A stretch of DNA of 64,000 nt from Carposina sasakii (lineage: Eukaryota > Arthropoda > Insecta > Lepidoptera > Carposinidae), in assembly GCA_014607495.2 (NCBI GenBank), contig CP053159.1:5835501-5899500 (forward strand). Direction: 5' to 3'. Below, piece after piece: positions 23,301 through 33,300 of this stretch (position 1 is the first letter of the stretch; every line of letters begins with the position of its first letter). The position numbers and the translations under genes are program-made. The notes beneath the pieces were generated by a model. It worked only from the letters and a program-made list of their open reading frames with translations. It searched no databases and was not told where the DNA came from.

Positions 23301-26300
23301 GATACAGACCTCTTAGGTCTATCACTGCGTCTATGTTGAAAACTCCTCAACACAACACCGGAGCATATGGTTACTCCTTCACAGTTAACGCGGTCAAGCT
23401 TTGGAATTCCTTACCCCACTCGGTGAGGGATTGTCGTACCATCGGCATTTTTAAGAAGAGACTTAAGGAGCACTACTTGTCTCTCTGAAGTTAGTAGGTA
23501 GTAGGTTATTATGGAATATGTTTGAAAACTAGTATGTATAGTATTTGTTTATTCTTTGTTATCTGTATTTTTTTTCTCCCTCTGTGCACATGTGTTTTAT
23601 CTATTCTGTGATATGTCTTTTTTTAAATATTTTTGTTCGGGTTAGCTGGAAGAGATCTCTTATAGAGATAAGCTCGCCTTTGTACAATATTGTAGTGTAT
23701 GCAAAAAGTGGGTACTCACACATTATAATTGGAAATGACTATGTGGGTAGTTAGATGAAGTCAGTCTGGTTTCATCATAGCTGATAGCACATATTCAGCC
23801 TGAGTTTTCAGTAACATGTGAGTACATAATAGTGGCGACGAGGACAAAAACAGTGAAAACAAATTAGTTTCAGTGCTTAAAAAAAAGTGTTTTAAAAATT
23901 AGAGTAAAACCACTTGAATAAGATGAGTGTTAAATTTGGGGAATTTGATGTGGCAAATGGCAGTTGGAAAAACTATATTGATCGATTTTGTTATGGTCTT
24001 CAAGCAGCTGGAATAACAGATGAGGTTTTAAAAAAGGCAAATTTCCTGGCTGTATGCGGACCTGATTTATATGATTTGATTATATCCCTTGTAGCACCAT
24101 TGGAGGTCAGTGCAAATGTGGTTACATTGACATTTATCAAGAGTAAATTAGACAGTCATTTTCATCCAACACCTAATGAAATAGTTGAATCTTATAAATT
24201 TCACACCCGAAACCAAGAACAAAAGGAAGAGATAAGGAATTATATAGCTCAATTAAGGAGACTAAGCATCAATTGTAACTTTACTGATTTAGACCGGACA
24301 TTAAGGGATCGGTTGGTATGTGGTATATTAGACAAGGAGGTACAAAAGAAGTTACTACAGCAAAGTAAGTTGACTTTTGATCAAGCTTGTCAGATAGCTA
24401 TATCATGTGAAACGGCAAATATTGATTCTAATATCATCGTAACTGCGGGCCCCAGTAGAATTTCAACTGATATGGATGAACCAATGGAAATTAATAAAAT
24501 TAGTGCCAATAGATTTCAGAAACAAGAGGTACAGCTTACAGATTGTCTACATTATTGGTAAATATACCTGGTGTGGCAGTACTATTAGACGATATAGTGG
24601 TATGTGGAACAAATAATGAACAACATAATCAACGATTGGAATTGGTTTTACGTAAGTTAAGCGAGGCGGGATTAAGAGTAAACAAAAAGAAATGCAAATT
24701 TGCAACTAACAGTGTAGAATTCTTGGGGTTTACTATTGATGAAAGTGGTATTCACCCATGCATAGGAAAAATACAGATGATTGAAAAGACTAAAGCACCA
24801 CAGAATGTCAAAGAGTTACAAGCATTTCTGGGTCTGCTGAATTTTTATGACCGATTCCTGTGTCATAAAGCTACTGTGGCTGAACCACTTCACCGACTAT
24901 TAGAAAAAGATACCCAATGGAAATGGACAAAACTGCATCAAGTGGCATTTGAAAAATTGAAAAAAATGTTATCGAGTGAAGATACATTAGTACACTATGA
25001 TGTTAAAAAAAAGTTAATTTTATCCTGTGATGCGTCACAATATGGACTGGGAGCAGTGTTGGAACATGTAATGGACGATGGCAGTATTAGACCCATTATG
25101 TTCGCATCTAGGACTATGAACGTGCATGAACGTAATTATGGTCAAATAGATAAAGAAGCTGCGGCTATTATATTTGGATTAAAAAAATTCCACCAATATA
25201 TAAGCGGAAGAAAAGTATATATAAAGACAGATCACAAGCCACTCTTAGGAATATTTGATCCTAAGAAACCTATTCCAAATGTTATCTCTCCACGAATGCT
25301 AAGATGGGCTTTGTTGTTGAATTCATATGATTATCAATTAGAGTATGTCGAAGGAAAGAAATTGGGTAATGCAGATGCCTTAAGTCGTTGGCCTGCTACA
25401 GAGGAATGGGTGGATAGCATTGAAATAGATTATGGTGTTCTCCTAATTGAAGAATCACCTATAGAACTGGATTTCACTGCTAAACAGGTTGCACAGTTAA
25501 CTAAAAAGGACAATATCCTGAGTAAGGTCATATATTGGATCAGGAATGGATGGCCTGATAAAGTAGTAGATGATTATAAAGCTTATTGGTTACGGAGGCA
25601 CGAATTGTCCGTATACAAAGACTGTATTCTATGGGGAAGTAGAGTGGTATTGCCTGAAAAGATGAGATCAGTTGTATTGGAGGAACTACACAGGAACCAC
25701 GATGGAATTGTTGTTACAAAAGCCTTAGCAAGAAGTTATTTCTGGTGGCCATTAATGGACAAAAAAATTGAGGAAATCGTGAAAAGGTGTAATATTTGTG
25801 CAGAACACAGAAATATGCCACCCAAGGTAACACACCAATGGATTAGACCGGACAAAGCATGGTCCAGACTTCATGTAGACTATGCTGGGCCTTTCCAGGG
25901 GAAATATTTTCTTATTCTCATAGATGCATATTCAAAGTGGCCTGAAGTGAAGATTGTACCTGATTTAAGTACATCCACATTAATAAAAAATGTTAGGGAA
26001 ATTTTTTCACAACAGGGATTGCCTGACACCATAGTAAGTGATAATGGAAGGTCATTTATTTCAAGTGAGTTTAAAGAGTACCTCACAATTAATGACATTA
26101 GACAAGTACTAGTAGCACCGTATTGGCCAGCATCAAATGGTCAAGCCGAGCGTACTGTACAAACAGTTAAGAATAAATTGAAGAAGTTATCATCAGTACC
26201 AATACAGAGTCGACTACCTACAATTTTATATAATTTGAGGACTACTCCTAGCAGTGTTACCGGAAAGTCACCCACAGAGCTACTCAACAATAGACGATTT

Positions 26301-28721
26301 AGAACAAAGTTTGACAACCTCAATCCCTTATTATATAGAGGGAAGGAGCAAATAGAAGATTTGGATAAAAATGAAGGTATAACAATGAGAAAAATAGAAA
26401 TTGGTAAATCAGTCTTTGTTCGAAACTATTGTGGTAGCCCTCGATGGCTGAAAGGTGTTGTAGAAAAACAAATAGGAATATGTCGCTTCCTTATAAGATG
26501 GAACGGAAAGCTACTAACGAGACACATTAATCAAATGCAATTAACAGGGGTAGAAGAGGAGAGACAGGAAGATGCCCTAGAAACAGAATCCACCAATGAC
26601 AGAAACTACAAATCATGTGGAATCCAGTTGCCGCCTCGTGATCAATGGGCTGAGATGATTGGGGTGTCAGAACCAGGAAATATAGTGATACACCAAAGCC
26701 CAGATAACATTCCAGTAGATGCTAGAAATAAGAGACAATTGTCAATATCTCCATCAACATCAAGACAACAGAAAAGAATAGCCTTACGTGAGGACAGCTA
26801 TCAAAGTCTGGAGGACAATATGGACCCAGTAGATGGAAATACAGATAGTGATCATAGTGAATGAACAGTTTAGAATTATAAATAAATAGTGTTAGTTGGT
26901 GATGGTGGTTAGATTAAGTGTTAGTGTAAAATCATAGATAGGAAGAACAAAATAACTAATATAAACAATAAAAGTGGAATGCCGTGTGAGTGGCCTAGCT
27001 TGGGGGAAAGGCATGTAGTGTATGCAAAAAGTGGGTACTCACACATTATAATTGGAAATGACTATGTGGGTAGTTAGATGAAGTCAGTCTGGTTTCATCA
27101 TAGCTGATAGCACATATTCAGCCTGAGTTTTCAGTAACATGTGAGTACATAATAAATATTTATTTTAATTGTGTTATTTTTTATTTATGTGTGTGTGTAC
27201 AATAAAGAAAGAAAGAAGAAGAAGAAGAACTTTATCAATTATACTCACACAAGATTACTAGTAGATTTCTTCTCATTCACTTTCCTTTTTATTTGGGATA
27301 GATCATCATAATCAGCATAATATTCATATTGATATGGTTTTGTAAAATCATTCTTACTGAAACTGAAATAAATAAGAACTTGAAATTATAAAACACATTC
27401 AATTTAAACTAAGTATTGAAGTACATATAAAATTTTAGCAAAGTATAAAGTATCTTCAGTTGCCAATAAATTGATACATACATATTTGGTTAAGTAAACA
27501 ACAAAATAACATACTTACCTAGGTTTTGATTTTGGTGGACTCCTGGGTATTTTGTCCACATACTTTGTTGATATATCACATGCTTTTAAGACCTTTACTA
27601 TTGTTTCCCTAACATTATTTCCATTTAGTTGTATTTTAACTACTTTAAATTCACCTGAAATAACAATGATTTAGTTATAACTGAATGTCATTTAAATTGA
27701 GAATAGTAAATAAACCTACATTATAGTCTGATAATTGAAAATATGTAAAAGCTTTGTACATAATAGGGTCGATTCCGGCAGTCACGCTTAAACCTCAACC
27801 TAATCTTAGTCAAGCAAGTTTATCTCTATGTTCTTAACATAAATGGCTAAGAGAGAAAAGGACAGGTAGGACTAAATTTACATTTAGGTTTATGTGTGAC
27901 TGCTAGAATTGACCATAATATTATCTTTAAATTATGGTCATAGATAAATGTTGTTAAGTGATACAGATTTATAACTAAAGAGCCTTACCGTCTGGCATAG
28001 CTTTCTGACGTAAATAGAATTGAAGTACTGGTACTGCCAAAGTTTTATTTGATTGCTGTGCCTCTATTAATGCACTTAACTGTTGTAGTGAATGTTCATT
28101 TATTTTCTGCAAATATAAACATATAACTTGGTAAGTATTTAGTTTATTTATAAAAGTATACTTCCACAAAATGGTAAAAATATCTATAATTAACTGTTGG
28201 TATTTAGAGTTACTACAACAAAATTTGTGTTTATATAATCAATTAGAAATTGACTTATAAAGGATTATTTTCATTGTGGAAGCGATATTTTGCTTTATAT
28301 TACTACTAATAGTGGTATCTTCAGAAAACAACCAAAACAAGAACTGGCTTTGAGTTCTATGCTTCACAAAATTTATGGTGCAAAAACTCCAACTTGATAT
28401 ACTCTCATAATAGTATTCCATTTTATTAATATTTTGTTAGAAAATTACATAATTTTTACGTACTCTTTGTTCAGGATATTTCCCAAAAAGGTCAGGATGT
28501 ACAGTGAAATAGAATGGGCGAAGTGCTGTGGAGATTTCTGCGGAACTTAAGTATCTGCATATTATTCCTTTAGTACAGCTGCACCTGGTAATAATACATC
28601 AAAGTATTAATTAATACACCATATTACTGTAAAATTTGTAAGCTTTTAATGGGTTAACATGGGTCAGTAACAAATTATTTGGGACCACATTAACTTACCT
28701 TATTTTTGTAAGTGAATACAT
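17317..28721 (-). CDS. TCAIM: TCAIM-like mitochondrial protein (T-cell activation inhibitor, mitochondrial; J-like N-terminus)
   Basis: Thirteen minus-strand exons: 28699-28721, 28464-28584, 27989-28106, 27519-27654, 27249-27362, 22423-22540, 21667-21769, 20906-20997, 20254-20354, 19782-19928, 18845-18976, 17787-17931 and 17317-17403. They total 1,437 nt, or 478 codons plus stop, with all phases consistent; human TCAIM is about 496 residues. The N-terminus is basic and short on acids, as for mitochondrial import. LRPFYFTVHPDLFGKYPEQR follows, with an HPD triad at residues 37-39 as in J proteins. Other family matches: IKEVKYDSGWNASHIRGALQ, LGQFTGVSLDGDVYLNI, LLELQKDDSITPALMIECCE and the terminal LCIPWNFK. 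In mammals the protein is mitochondrial and modulates T-cell activation; its insect role is not known to me. The donor after exon 6 is weak (GTTCGT) but is required for phase. Exon 5 to exon 6 is interrupted by a large retroelement cluster. Confidence 0.9.
17969..18371 (+). mobile_element. SINE3, copy 3, in a TCAIM intron
   Basis: Same family as 9532-9943, more diverged. TTATTTAG flanks it at 17961-17968 and 18372-18379, a target duplication. It lies between TCAIM exons 11 and 12 and ends with 'cttcgggataaactaaac' and an A-rich tail. Confidence 0.8.
18588..18716 (+). repeat. Repeat R, best full copy (TCAIM intron)
   Basis: Carries 'tacggctgtgcttcc', 'cagatgttaaagatcac' and 'agttgctagctcatcgcctg'. 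This is the copy that aligns best with costa exon 6. A short Helitron-style tail ('acggccgctagt') follows at about 18800-18815. Confidence 0.65.
19250..19620 (+). mobile_element. Possible degraded LTR end with a primer-binding-site motif
   Basis: TGGCGCCCAACGTGGGG at 19556-19572 resembles the primer-binding site used by many arthropod LTR retrotransposons. The 300 bp before it could be a solo LTR, but no second LTR and no pol sequence follow. Low certainty. Confidence 0.3.
20499..20630 (+). repeat. Repeat R, degenerate copy
   Basis: Aligns with 18588-18716 through 'cggctgcctccccgaaa', 'attgcaggatggcga', 'gtagccacgttcagcatag' and 'agtttctagctaatagcct'. Lies in a TCAIM intron. Confidence 0.5.
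21303..21413 (+). mobile_element. tRNA-headed SINE2 fragment
   Basis: Reads like a tRNA: 'acccggtggcttagtggtta' (A-box side) and 'gtgggttcgattcccac' (T arm with B box), closed by a near-complement of the acceptor ('tcggatga'). The tail 'gaattttttccattttc' follows. Related fragments lie at 20795-20870, 39366-39490 and 39688-39790. It is a retroposon head rather than a working tRNA gene. Confidence 0.65.
22655..22843. mobile_element. Small MITE with GC-rich inverted ends
   Basis: The left end GCGCGGCGTAAGCTCAGCTT is mirrored by AAGTTGAGCTTACGTCGCGC on the right, about 30 bp with few mismatches. About 190 bp, no ORF, in a TCAIM intron. Confidence 0.7.
23691..23831 (+). repeat. 5' LTR
   Basis: Starts TGTAGTGTATGC and ends GAGTACATAATA. 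It matches 27014-27154 over its full length by eye. Confidence 0.92.
23923..24561 (+). CDS. Gag of the LTR retrotransposon, truncated
   Basis: Starts MSVKFGEFDVANGSWKNYID, the opening of insect Gypsy-type capsid proteins. It continues through capsid-like helices (YIAQLRRLSINCNFTD, LRDRLVCGILDKEVQKKLL). It stops after about 212 codons without a CCHC zinc knuckle. The deletion junction lies near 24530-24560, where the pol sequence takes over in another frame. Confidence 0.8.
   Translation: MSVKFGEFDVANGSWKNYIDRFCYGLQAAGITDEVLKKANFLAVCGPDLYDLIISLVAPLEVSANVVTLTFIKSKLDSHFHPTPNEIVESYKFHTRNQEQKEEIRNYIAQLRRLSINCNFTDLDRTLRDRLVCGILDKEVQKKLLQQSKLTFDQACQIAISCETANIDSNIIVTAGPSRISTDMDEPMEINKISANRFQKQEVQLTDCLHYW
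24543..26864 (+). CDS. Pol of the LTR retrotransposon, missing protease and the start of reverse transcriptase
   Basis: The sequence enters reverse transcriptase just before the catalytic box (LLDDIVVCG) and continues in order. RT thumb/connection: FLGFTIDESG, LLNFYDRFL. RNase H: LSCDASQYGLGAVLEH, KTDHKPLLG. Integrase zinc finger: ELHRNHDG with CNIC. Integrase core: D of LHVDYAGPF, D of IVSDNGRSF, E of SNGQAERTV, all visible. Open for about 770 codons. The frame differs from gag, and the N-terminal 150 or so RT residues are absent, so no functional polymerase is made. The intact reading frame after the deletion agrees with a young insertion. Confidence 0.9.
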   Translation: MSTLLVNIPGVAVLLDDIVVCGTNNEQHNQRLELVLRKLSEAGLRVNKKKCKFATNSVEFLGFTIDESGIHPCIGKIQMIEKTKAPQNVKELQAFLGLLNFYDRFLCHKATVAEPLHRLLEKDTQWKWTKLHQVAFEKLKKMLSSEDTLVHYDVKKKLILSCDASQYGLGAVLEHVMDDGSIRPIMFASRTMNVHERNYGQIDKEAAAIIFGLKKFHQYISGRKVYIKTDHKPLLGIFDPKKPIPNVISPRMLRWALLLNSYDYQLEYVEGKKLGNADALSRWPATEEWVDSIEIDYGVLLIEESPIELDFTAKQVAQLTKKDNILSKVIYWIRNGWPDKVVDDYKAYWLRRHELSVYKDCILWGSRVVLPEKMRSVVLEELHRNHDGIVVTKALARSYFWWPLMDKKIEEIVKRCNICAEHRNMPPKVTHQWIRPDKAWSRLHVDYAGPFQGKYFLILIDAYSKWPEVKIVPDLSTSTLIKNVREIFSQQGLPDTIVSDNGRSFISSEFKEYLTINDIRQVLVAPYWPASNGQAERTVQTVKNKLKKLSSVPIQSRLPTILYNLRTTPSSVTGKSPTELLNNRRFRTKFDNLNPLLYRGKEQIEDLDKNEGITMRKIEIGKSVFVRNYCGSPRWLKGVVEKQIGICRFLIRWNGKLLTRHINQMQLTGVEEERQEDALETESTNDRNYKSCGIQLPPRDQWAEMIGVSEPGNIVIHQSPDNIPVDARNKRQLSISPSTSRQQKRIALREDSYQSLEDNMDPVDGNTDSDHSE
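27014..27154 (+). repeat. 3' LTR
   Basis: Same 141 bp as the 5' LTR, directly after the purine tract and followed by the AATAT duplication. Confidence 0.92.
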
Positions 28722-28929
28722 TGTTCCACTTTTATGATTTTCTTAGTACAAGGCACGGTTTTTGCGCACACTTATTATTATAGAATTTATTACATTTTCT
28801 TGTATCTGCAATTTTTTTTAGTAACCTTGAACAAAAACCATCAAAAACCACCTCTTGTTGTGATGAACTGTCAATGTCAGCTGTCCACTCAGCTCAGCTG
28901 TCATCAAATTGACATTCAATCGTCATAAT

Positions 28930-29790
28930 TTTATTTCATACCATTGAATATTGAATACATACAGCCTAAAGTACGCTTTCTCTATAATAAATATTTAAAT
29001 ACTTTAAAAGACACAGTTATCGACCCATTCAGTAGTAATACATAATAAGACACTAAATAAGTAGTCTCTTACGACAACGGAAACTAAGCACATGACTGTA
29101 AAAACTGTAAAGTTATAAAACTTTACTCAAATCACTCTGATTCTCTCTCTATTGTGTTTGGTCGGGCAGCAGCAGCCGTTGAGATATCAGGCTAAAGTTT
29201 GTTTCAATCCCAGTTATTTAGGACTGGTGGTGGTGGTCGTCCGTATAGGTACTGTGTAGGAGAACATTTTGTTCGGCTTGAAGAAAGAGCCACTGCGATA
29301 CTGCGTGTCTATAAGTAAACATTTTTTTAAAGTTCCCAGCAACCCACCTCTAAGTAGAAGGTAAGGTAGCTATCTCTTCCCAGTGCCCATCAGTTGGTCA
29401 CTAATACACCTACAGATTTCGTTGAACTACAAAACGAAAGAGAACACACACGCGCACATACCTACACACGGCTGTGTTCCCGAAAATGGGGTAGCTAGAA
29501 CTGCAGGATCATGAAAGAGAACAGTTGCATATTTTTAGCTCATATTGTAGTCGGTCGGCGCATAAATGGAATGAGATAAGAAATGACCTGCATGTTTATT
29601 GATGTAAATAAAAGCTTATCGCAAATCATACCAACCGGGCCAGCTTACACACCATCCATTACATTTAATGACTGGATGGATAGTATTCTAGGTACCGCGG
29701 AAATACCTAGGTAAATCAGGAAGATAATTATCTAGTGATGTACATAAATAAGTTAAAGGTTTTATACGATCAGCAGGTGAGAAACGAGTA
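28930..29790. other. Intergenic stretch upstream of TCAIM, with repeat R fragment
   Basis: No gene seen. 29461-29550 is a partial R copy ('cacacggctgtgttcccgaa', 'actgcaggatcatga'). The TCAIM promoter should lie just above 28721, but no core motif was clear. Confidence 0.45.
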
Positions 29791-30300
29791 GAATGGACGC
29801 ATATGTGAGGCGAGATAACAAGGCTGAGCGGTCGTCAGTGGCTGGCCAGCGTGACGCAATGCGAGTCGCAGACGCCGCAGCGCCACAGCCATCGCACTTC
29901 TTCCGAGCAGCTTCATAATTGTTATACAGACAAGTTCAATAATTAAGCGATAAATATACTAGTGAGCTGCGGGGACGAGGGCGGCAGTCGAGCGACGTCC
30001 GCGTACCGTACTACACACTCGCGCCAAGTGATGAACCCGAAGCTCGTTCGACATTATTCTATCGGACGCCGTAGGAATCTCGCCGAACAGGTTAGCGCGC
30101 AACGCTGCGTTAGTGCGCCCGCGCCGCTCTGGTGAACCCTTTCGCTTGTAAATGTGCCGATATTTACATATGCGCAGTCGATCTCGCGTCGAACTTTCGA
30201 TCTACGCCTGTGCGTGGTGTGGTGCGCTGCTGCCTGCGCTTGCGCCTGCGCCGCCCCAGCGCGCGCTCCTCCCTTCTAGCGTGCGATGAGAAACGTATGT
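29790..30300 (+). promoter_or_regulatory. GC- and CpG-rich island, candidate promoter or noncoding exon
   Basis: In otherwise AT-rich sequence this block is rich in CG dinucleotides ('gagctgcggggacgagggcg', 'gagcgacgtccgcgtaccg'). It has a possible donor at 30091 (CGAACAG|GTTAGC). Short open frames exist but none has recognisable coding content. It could be a distal dpp promoter or belong to an unannotated transcript; the orientation is a guess. Confidence 0.3.
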
Positions 30301-33300
30301 TTCTTTTGTATATTTTATACCTTAATATAGCATGAAACTACTGTCATGAAGGTGCTTTGATAAACCTAACTTTATAAAGTAACATATTTTTAATAACTCT
30401 ACATGTCACGGAGTAGCAATAACAGATTTTAACTCTGGGTTCTAGACTCTAGCTGTCATCATAATGGTTTAACTATTAATCCACTTTTACCGGCTTATGA
30501 TTGACGCCTAGTTGTCTAGTCATCACAGGAACAGTCCAAAAGAGATATTCGTACCTTGCGCAAAGTTTACTGCTTCCAAAATGCCACCCAACCCACTCAC
30601 AACTTTTGCCAAACCGCAAGAGAATAAACAAGTCGTAGTGCGTGCCCACTATTAGAATCACTAGAGATCCATCATAATCTAGTAAAAATCAATATTAATT
30701 AGCCAGGCCAAAAAGTAATTAGCCATAGCACAGCCATAGCAACTTTACGGCCCTAAATTGAATTCACAGACTCTACATAGTACCTATCACAAAACGAAAT
30801 CAGACACTTGCCATTTGACAAAGAAGAGCTTTGCACAGGGCAAGTTAACATACATAAATTATGTTGTATTGATTACATTTATCAGTGCCTTGGAGTACAA
30901 GTTGTTTGCGTATACAACGTAACTTTATAGCTTACGTTTCCTGTTCGAAACCAGACTTTGTGCTCGGACCGTAGAGTGCATTAACAATCATGCTCTAAGG
31001 GTGTTGGAAACGGCAAGTACTAGCGGTGTCCTTATTTGTGTCCTCACAGCTGAGCTCTTCAGTTACAAATGTAATAATAACATAGTATTTGTATACCTAA
31101 CCTATGTAGCCTATGTATAGGTACACACACTCATTGCAAGTAGGTACTTGCATTCCCTTGTCACACAGTCCTTAGATTTACTTATATATTTACCTATTTG
31201 AGTGTTGACCATAAATTGTTAGCGATAACCAACCAGTTTCAATCCCACCACAGTCGTAGGTCTTCTCCTTAAATCGCATGTTATTATTACCTATGCCTAA
31301 TTTTAGCACACGACATACCTATAACAAATTATCTGGTTACTGAATCTTCTGATCAGTGTCGGTAGAGTAGAATAGCTTTGTTTGCCCGTGGGTGTCGTGT
31401 AAGAGTCGACTAAGGTTTCCGGGAGGTGGGCAGCAGCGCCTCCCGTTTTGACAACATAGTCCGAAAATCATACCGCGGTGCCCAACCCGTATGCCCAGCG
31501 TGTTGTCTATACGCAAACATGACCCCCTATGGCAGTAGCCTTGTGACGTACCCGGAGTAAGCCTATGTCCAGTAGTGTACTGCAATCAGTGCCGTAAAGA
31601 GCCTTTTCTGCACCTAGTGTGAACTTCTACAACTGCGCTCTATTTCCTGCCTGCTCTTGCCATTTTGTGCCCCCAGAGTCTACGTCCTGTGCCTGGGCAC
31701 TGTTGGCGCCGCCCTAAGCTATTTACGGCACTGATTGCAATAGGACTACTTATGTGATGATTTTAATATTTAGGTATATCGTCTTCGCATTATTAATCAG
31801 CATTTAGGTACGTCATTATCTTGATCATCATATATCTCCATCCTCTGAACAGTTGATCGTGCCCTAGCCCTTGATCGTATGGTAGGTATAGGTACTTATT
31901 AGCGAAAAATTCTGCTCATGTTAAAAGATGCTTTGACGCAACCGCAACCCTTGCTCTACGTAAGGATCGAAGACAAATAAGTGTGATGGTAGGATAAAAT
32001 TAGACGACGTAAACTATGGCAACAGAACTAGAACCACTAGTAGTTCTTCAGTCAGTCAAGCCAAATCAGTTAGTTAATCACTTAACCTCAAAGCGCAATG
32101 TAAGGTCTGGTTTTATTAATATAGGTATATACATATTCCCAAAGAAAAACTACGATGTTGTATTTCGATTATTTTGCTATCTAACAATCGATGACAAAAT
32201 ATAGAAGTAAAATAAAAACCAACCACCGTATATTTAATTGTTTATTAGATAGATATCCGCTAATATGCGTTACATTGGCATTTTCGAACCGGCTGTAGCG
32301 AACCGGTCTACCTCACGTCATCTCCATAAGTAAGTCATGTTTACTGGATCCACACTAAACAGGGATCTCAATAATATGACTCCACAACCTACACATTCAA
32401 ATCTAGGATCATATCATAACCATAACAGTATTGGACTGATGGAAACACCTGGGAAAATCTTTCTACTTATAAATTTTAGTGGATGACGAACTGTATGGGA
32501 ATGTTATTTCCTCAATATTAGAGTTATTAGGTAAGTTTTGCGCCATCATTGCCTCCTTAATATATAATAAAGTACATAGTCGAGATCTTTAGACTTTGGG
32601 ATTAAGATCTTCTCTCCTATCGGTCGGGAAGACTTTAATAATAAAAGAAAATATAGTAATAGAAAGCCCGGCTTTTCAATTACCTAATACATTGAGAGTA
32701 GAGCTAAGTTAGTAAGTATTAGAAAAATACATAGGCAACAGCTTCCACTTCCACTGCCCTATAAATAAAATATCATCATGTTATTCTGGTAGATTGTTAT
32801 TTAACATCGTAAAAGGCGTGGCGTCAGGACCAGCAGACCATGTAGACTAGAAGGCCTTCTGACGGCACGCATGGCTGACCACCAATCCAATGCACTGGGC
32901 TTACATGTTTATCTAACAGTAGATTATGTTATAGATTCCGCGATTTATATAACAGCTGTTTCGAATAGTGGGAGTTTTGGGGGAAAAAATTGGCTGGCTG
33001 GTTCCACGTGACTTGCAAACCCGAAAATCTATTAGTTATTTATAAATTCATTTTGCAATGAAGATTCAGCTGAAATATAGGTATAGTGTACCTATAGGTA
33101 TAAGAAAAGGGGTATGTTACCGAAATACTATGAATATAGCCCACTAGAAAACCTATCCACAAAATTTGACAATCGAAATAACATGTTTATTTTTCCAGAT
33201 ACCTACCTACATACTCGTATGTAGAGGAATTTCTAAAATACTGAGGAATGTTCATAGAATCTTAATAATTTTCTTAAAACGAAAAACCGACTTCCTCTCC

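Larger units (their letters stand above)
23691..27154 (+). mobile_element. Gypsy-type LTR retrotransposon, internally deleted, with identical LTRs
   Basis: The 141-bp direct repeats at 23691-23831 and 27014-27154 appear identical. AATAT target duplications lie at 23686-23690 and 27155-27159. Behind the 5' LTR is GTGGCGACGAGGAC, a primer-binding-site candidate. A purine-rich tract (TTGGGGGAAAGG) precedes the 3' LTR. Identical LTRs indicate recent insertion. The interior lacks the nucleocapsid, the protease and the first half of reverse transcriptase, so it is not autonomous. Confidence 0.92.
22890..27200 (+). mobile_element. 5'-truncated non-LTR (LINE) element, split by an LTR retrotransposon
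   Basis: The 22913-23488 frame (about 190 codons) has the C-terminal reverse-transcriptase tail of jockey/CR1-type elements: ITLAQSLILPLIDYADVCYL, LERLQNLGIRFIYGLRKYDH and VNAVKLWNSLPHSVRDC. The 3' UTR is cut at 23690 by the LTR element and resumes at 27155 ('ttattttaattgtgttatt'). It ends in 'gtacaataaagaaagaaag' and A-rich simple repeats near 27200. Confidence 0.8.
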
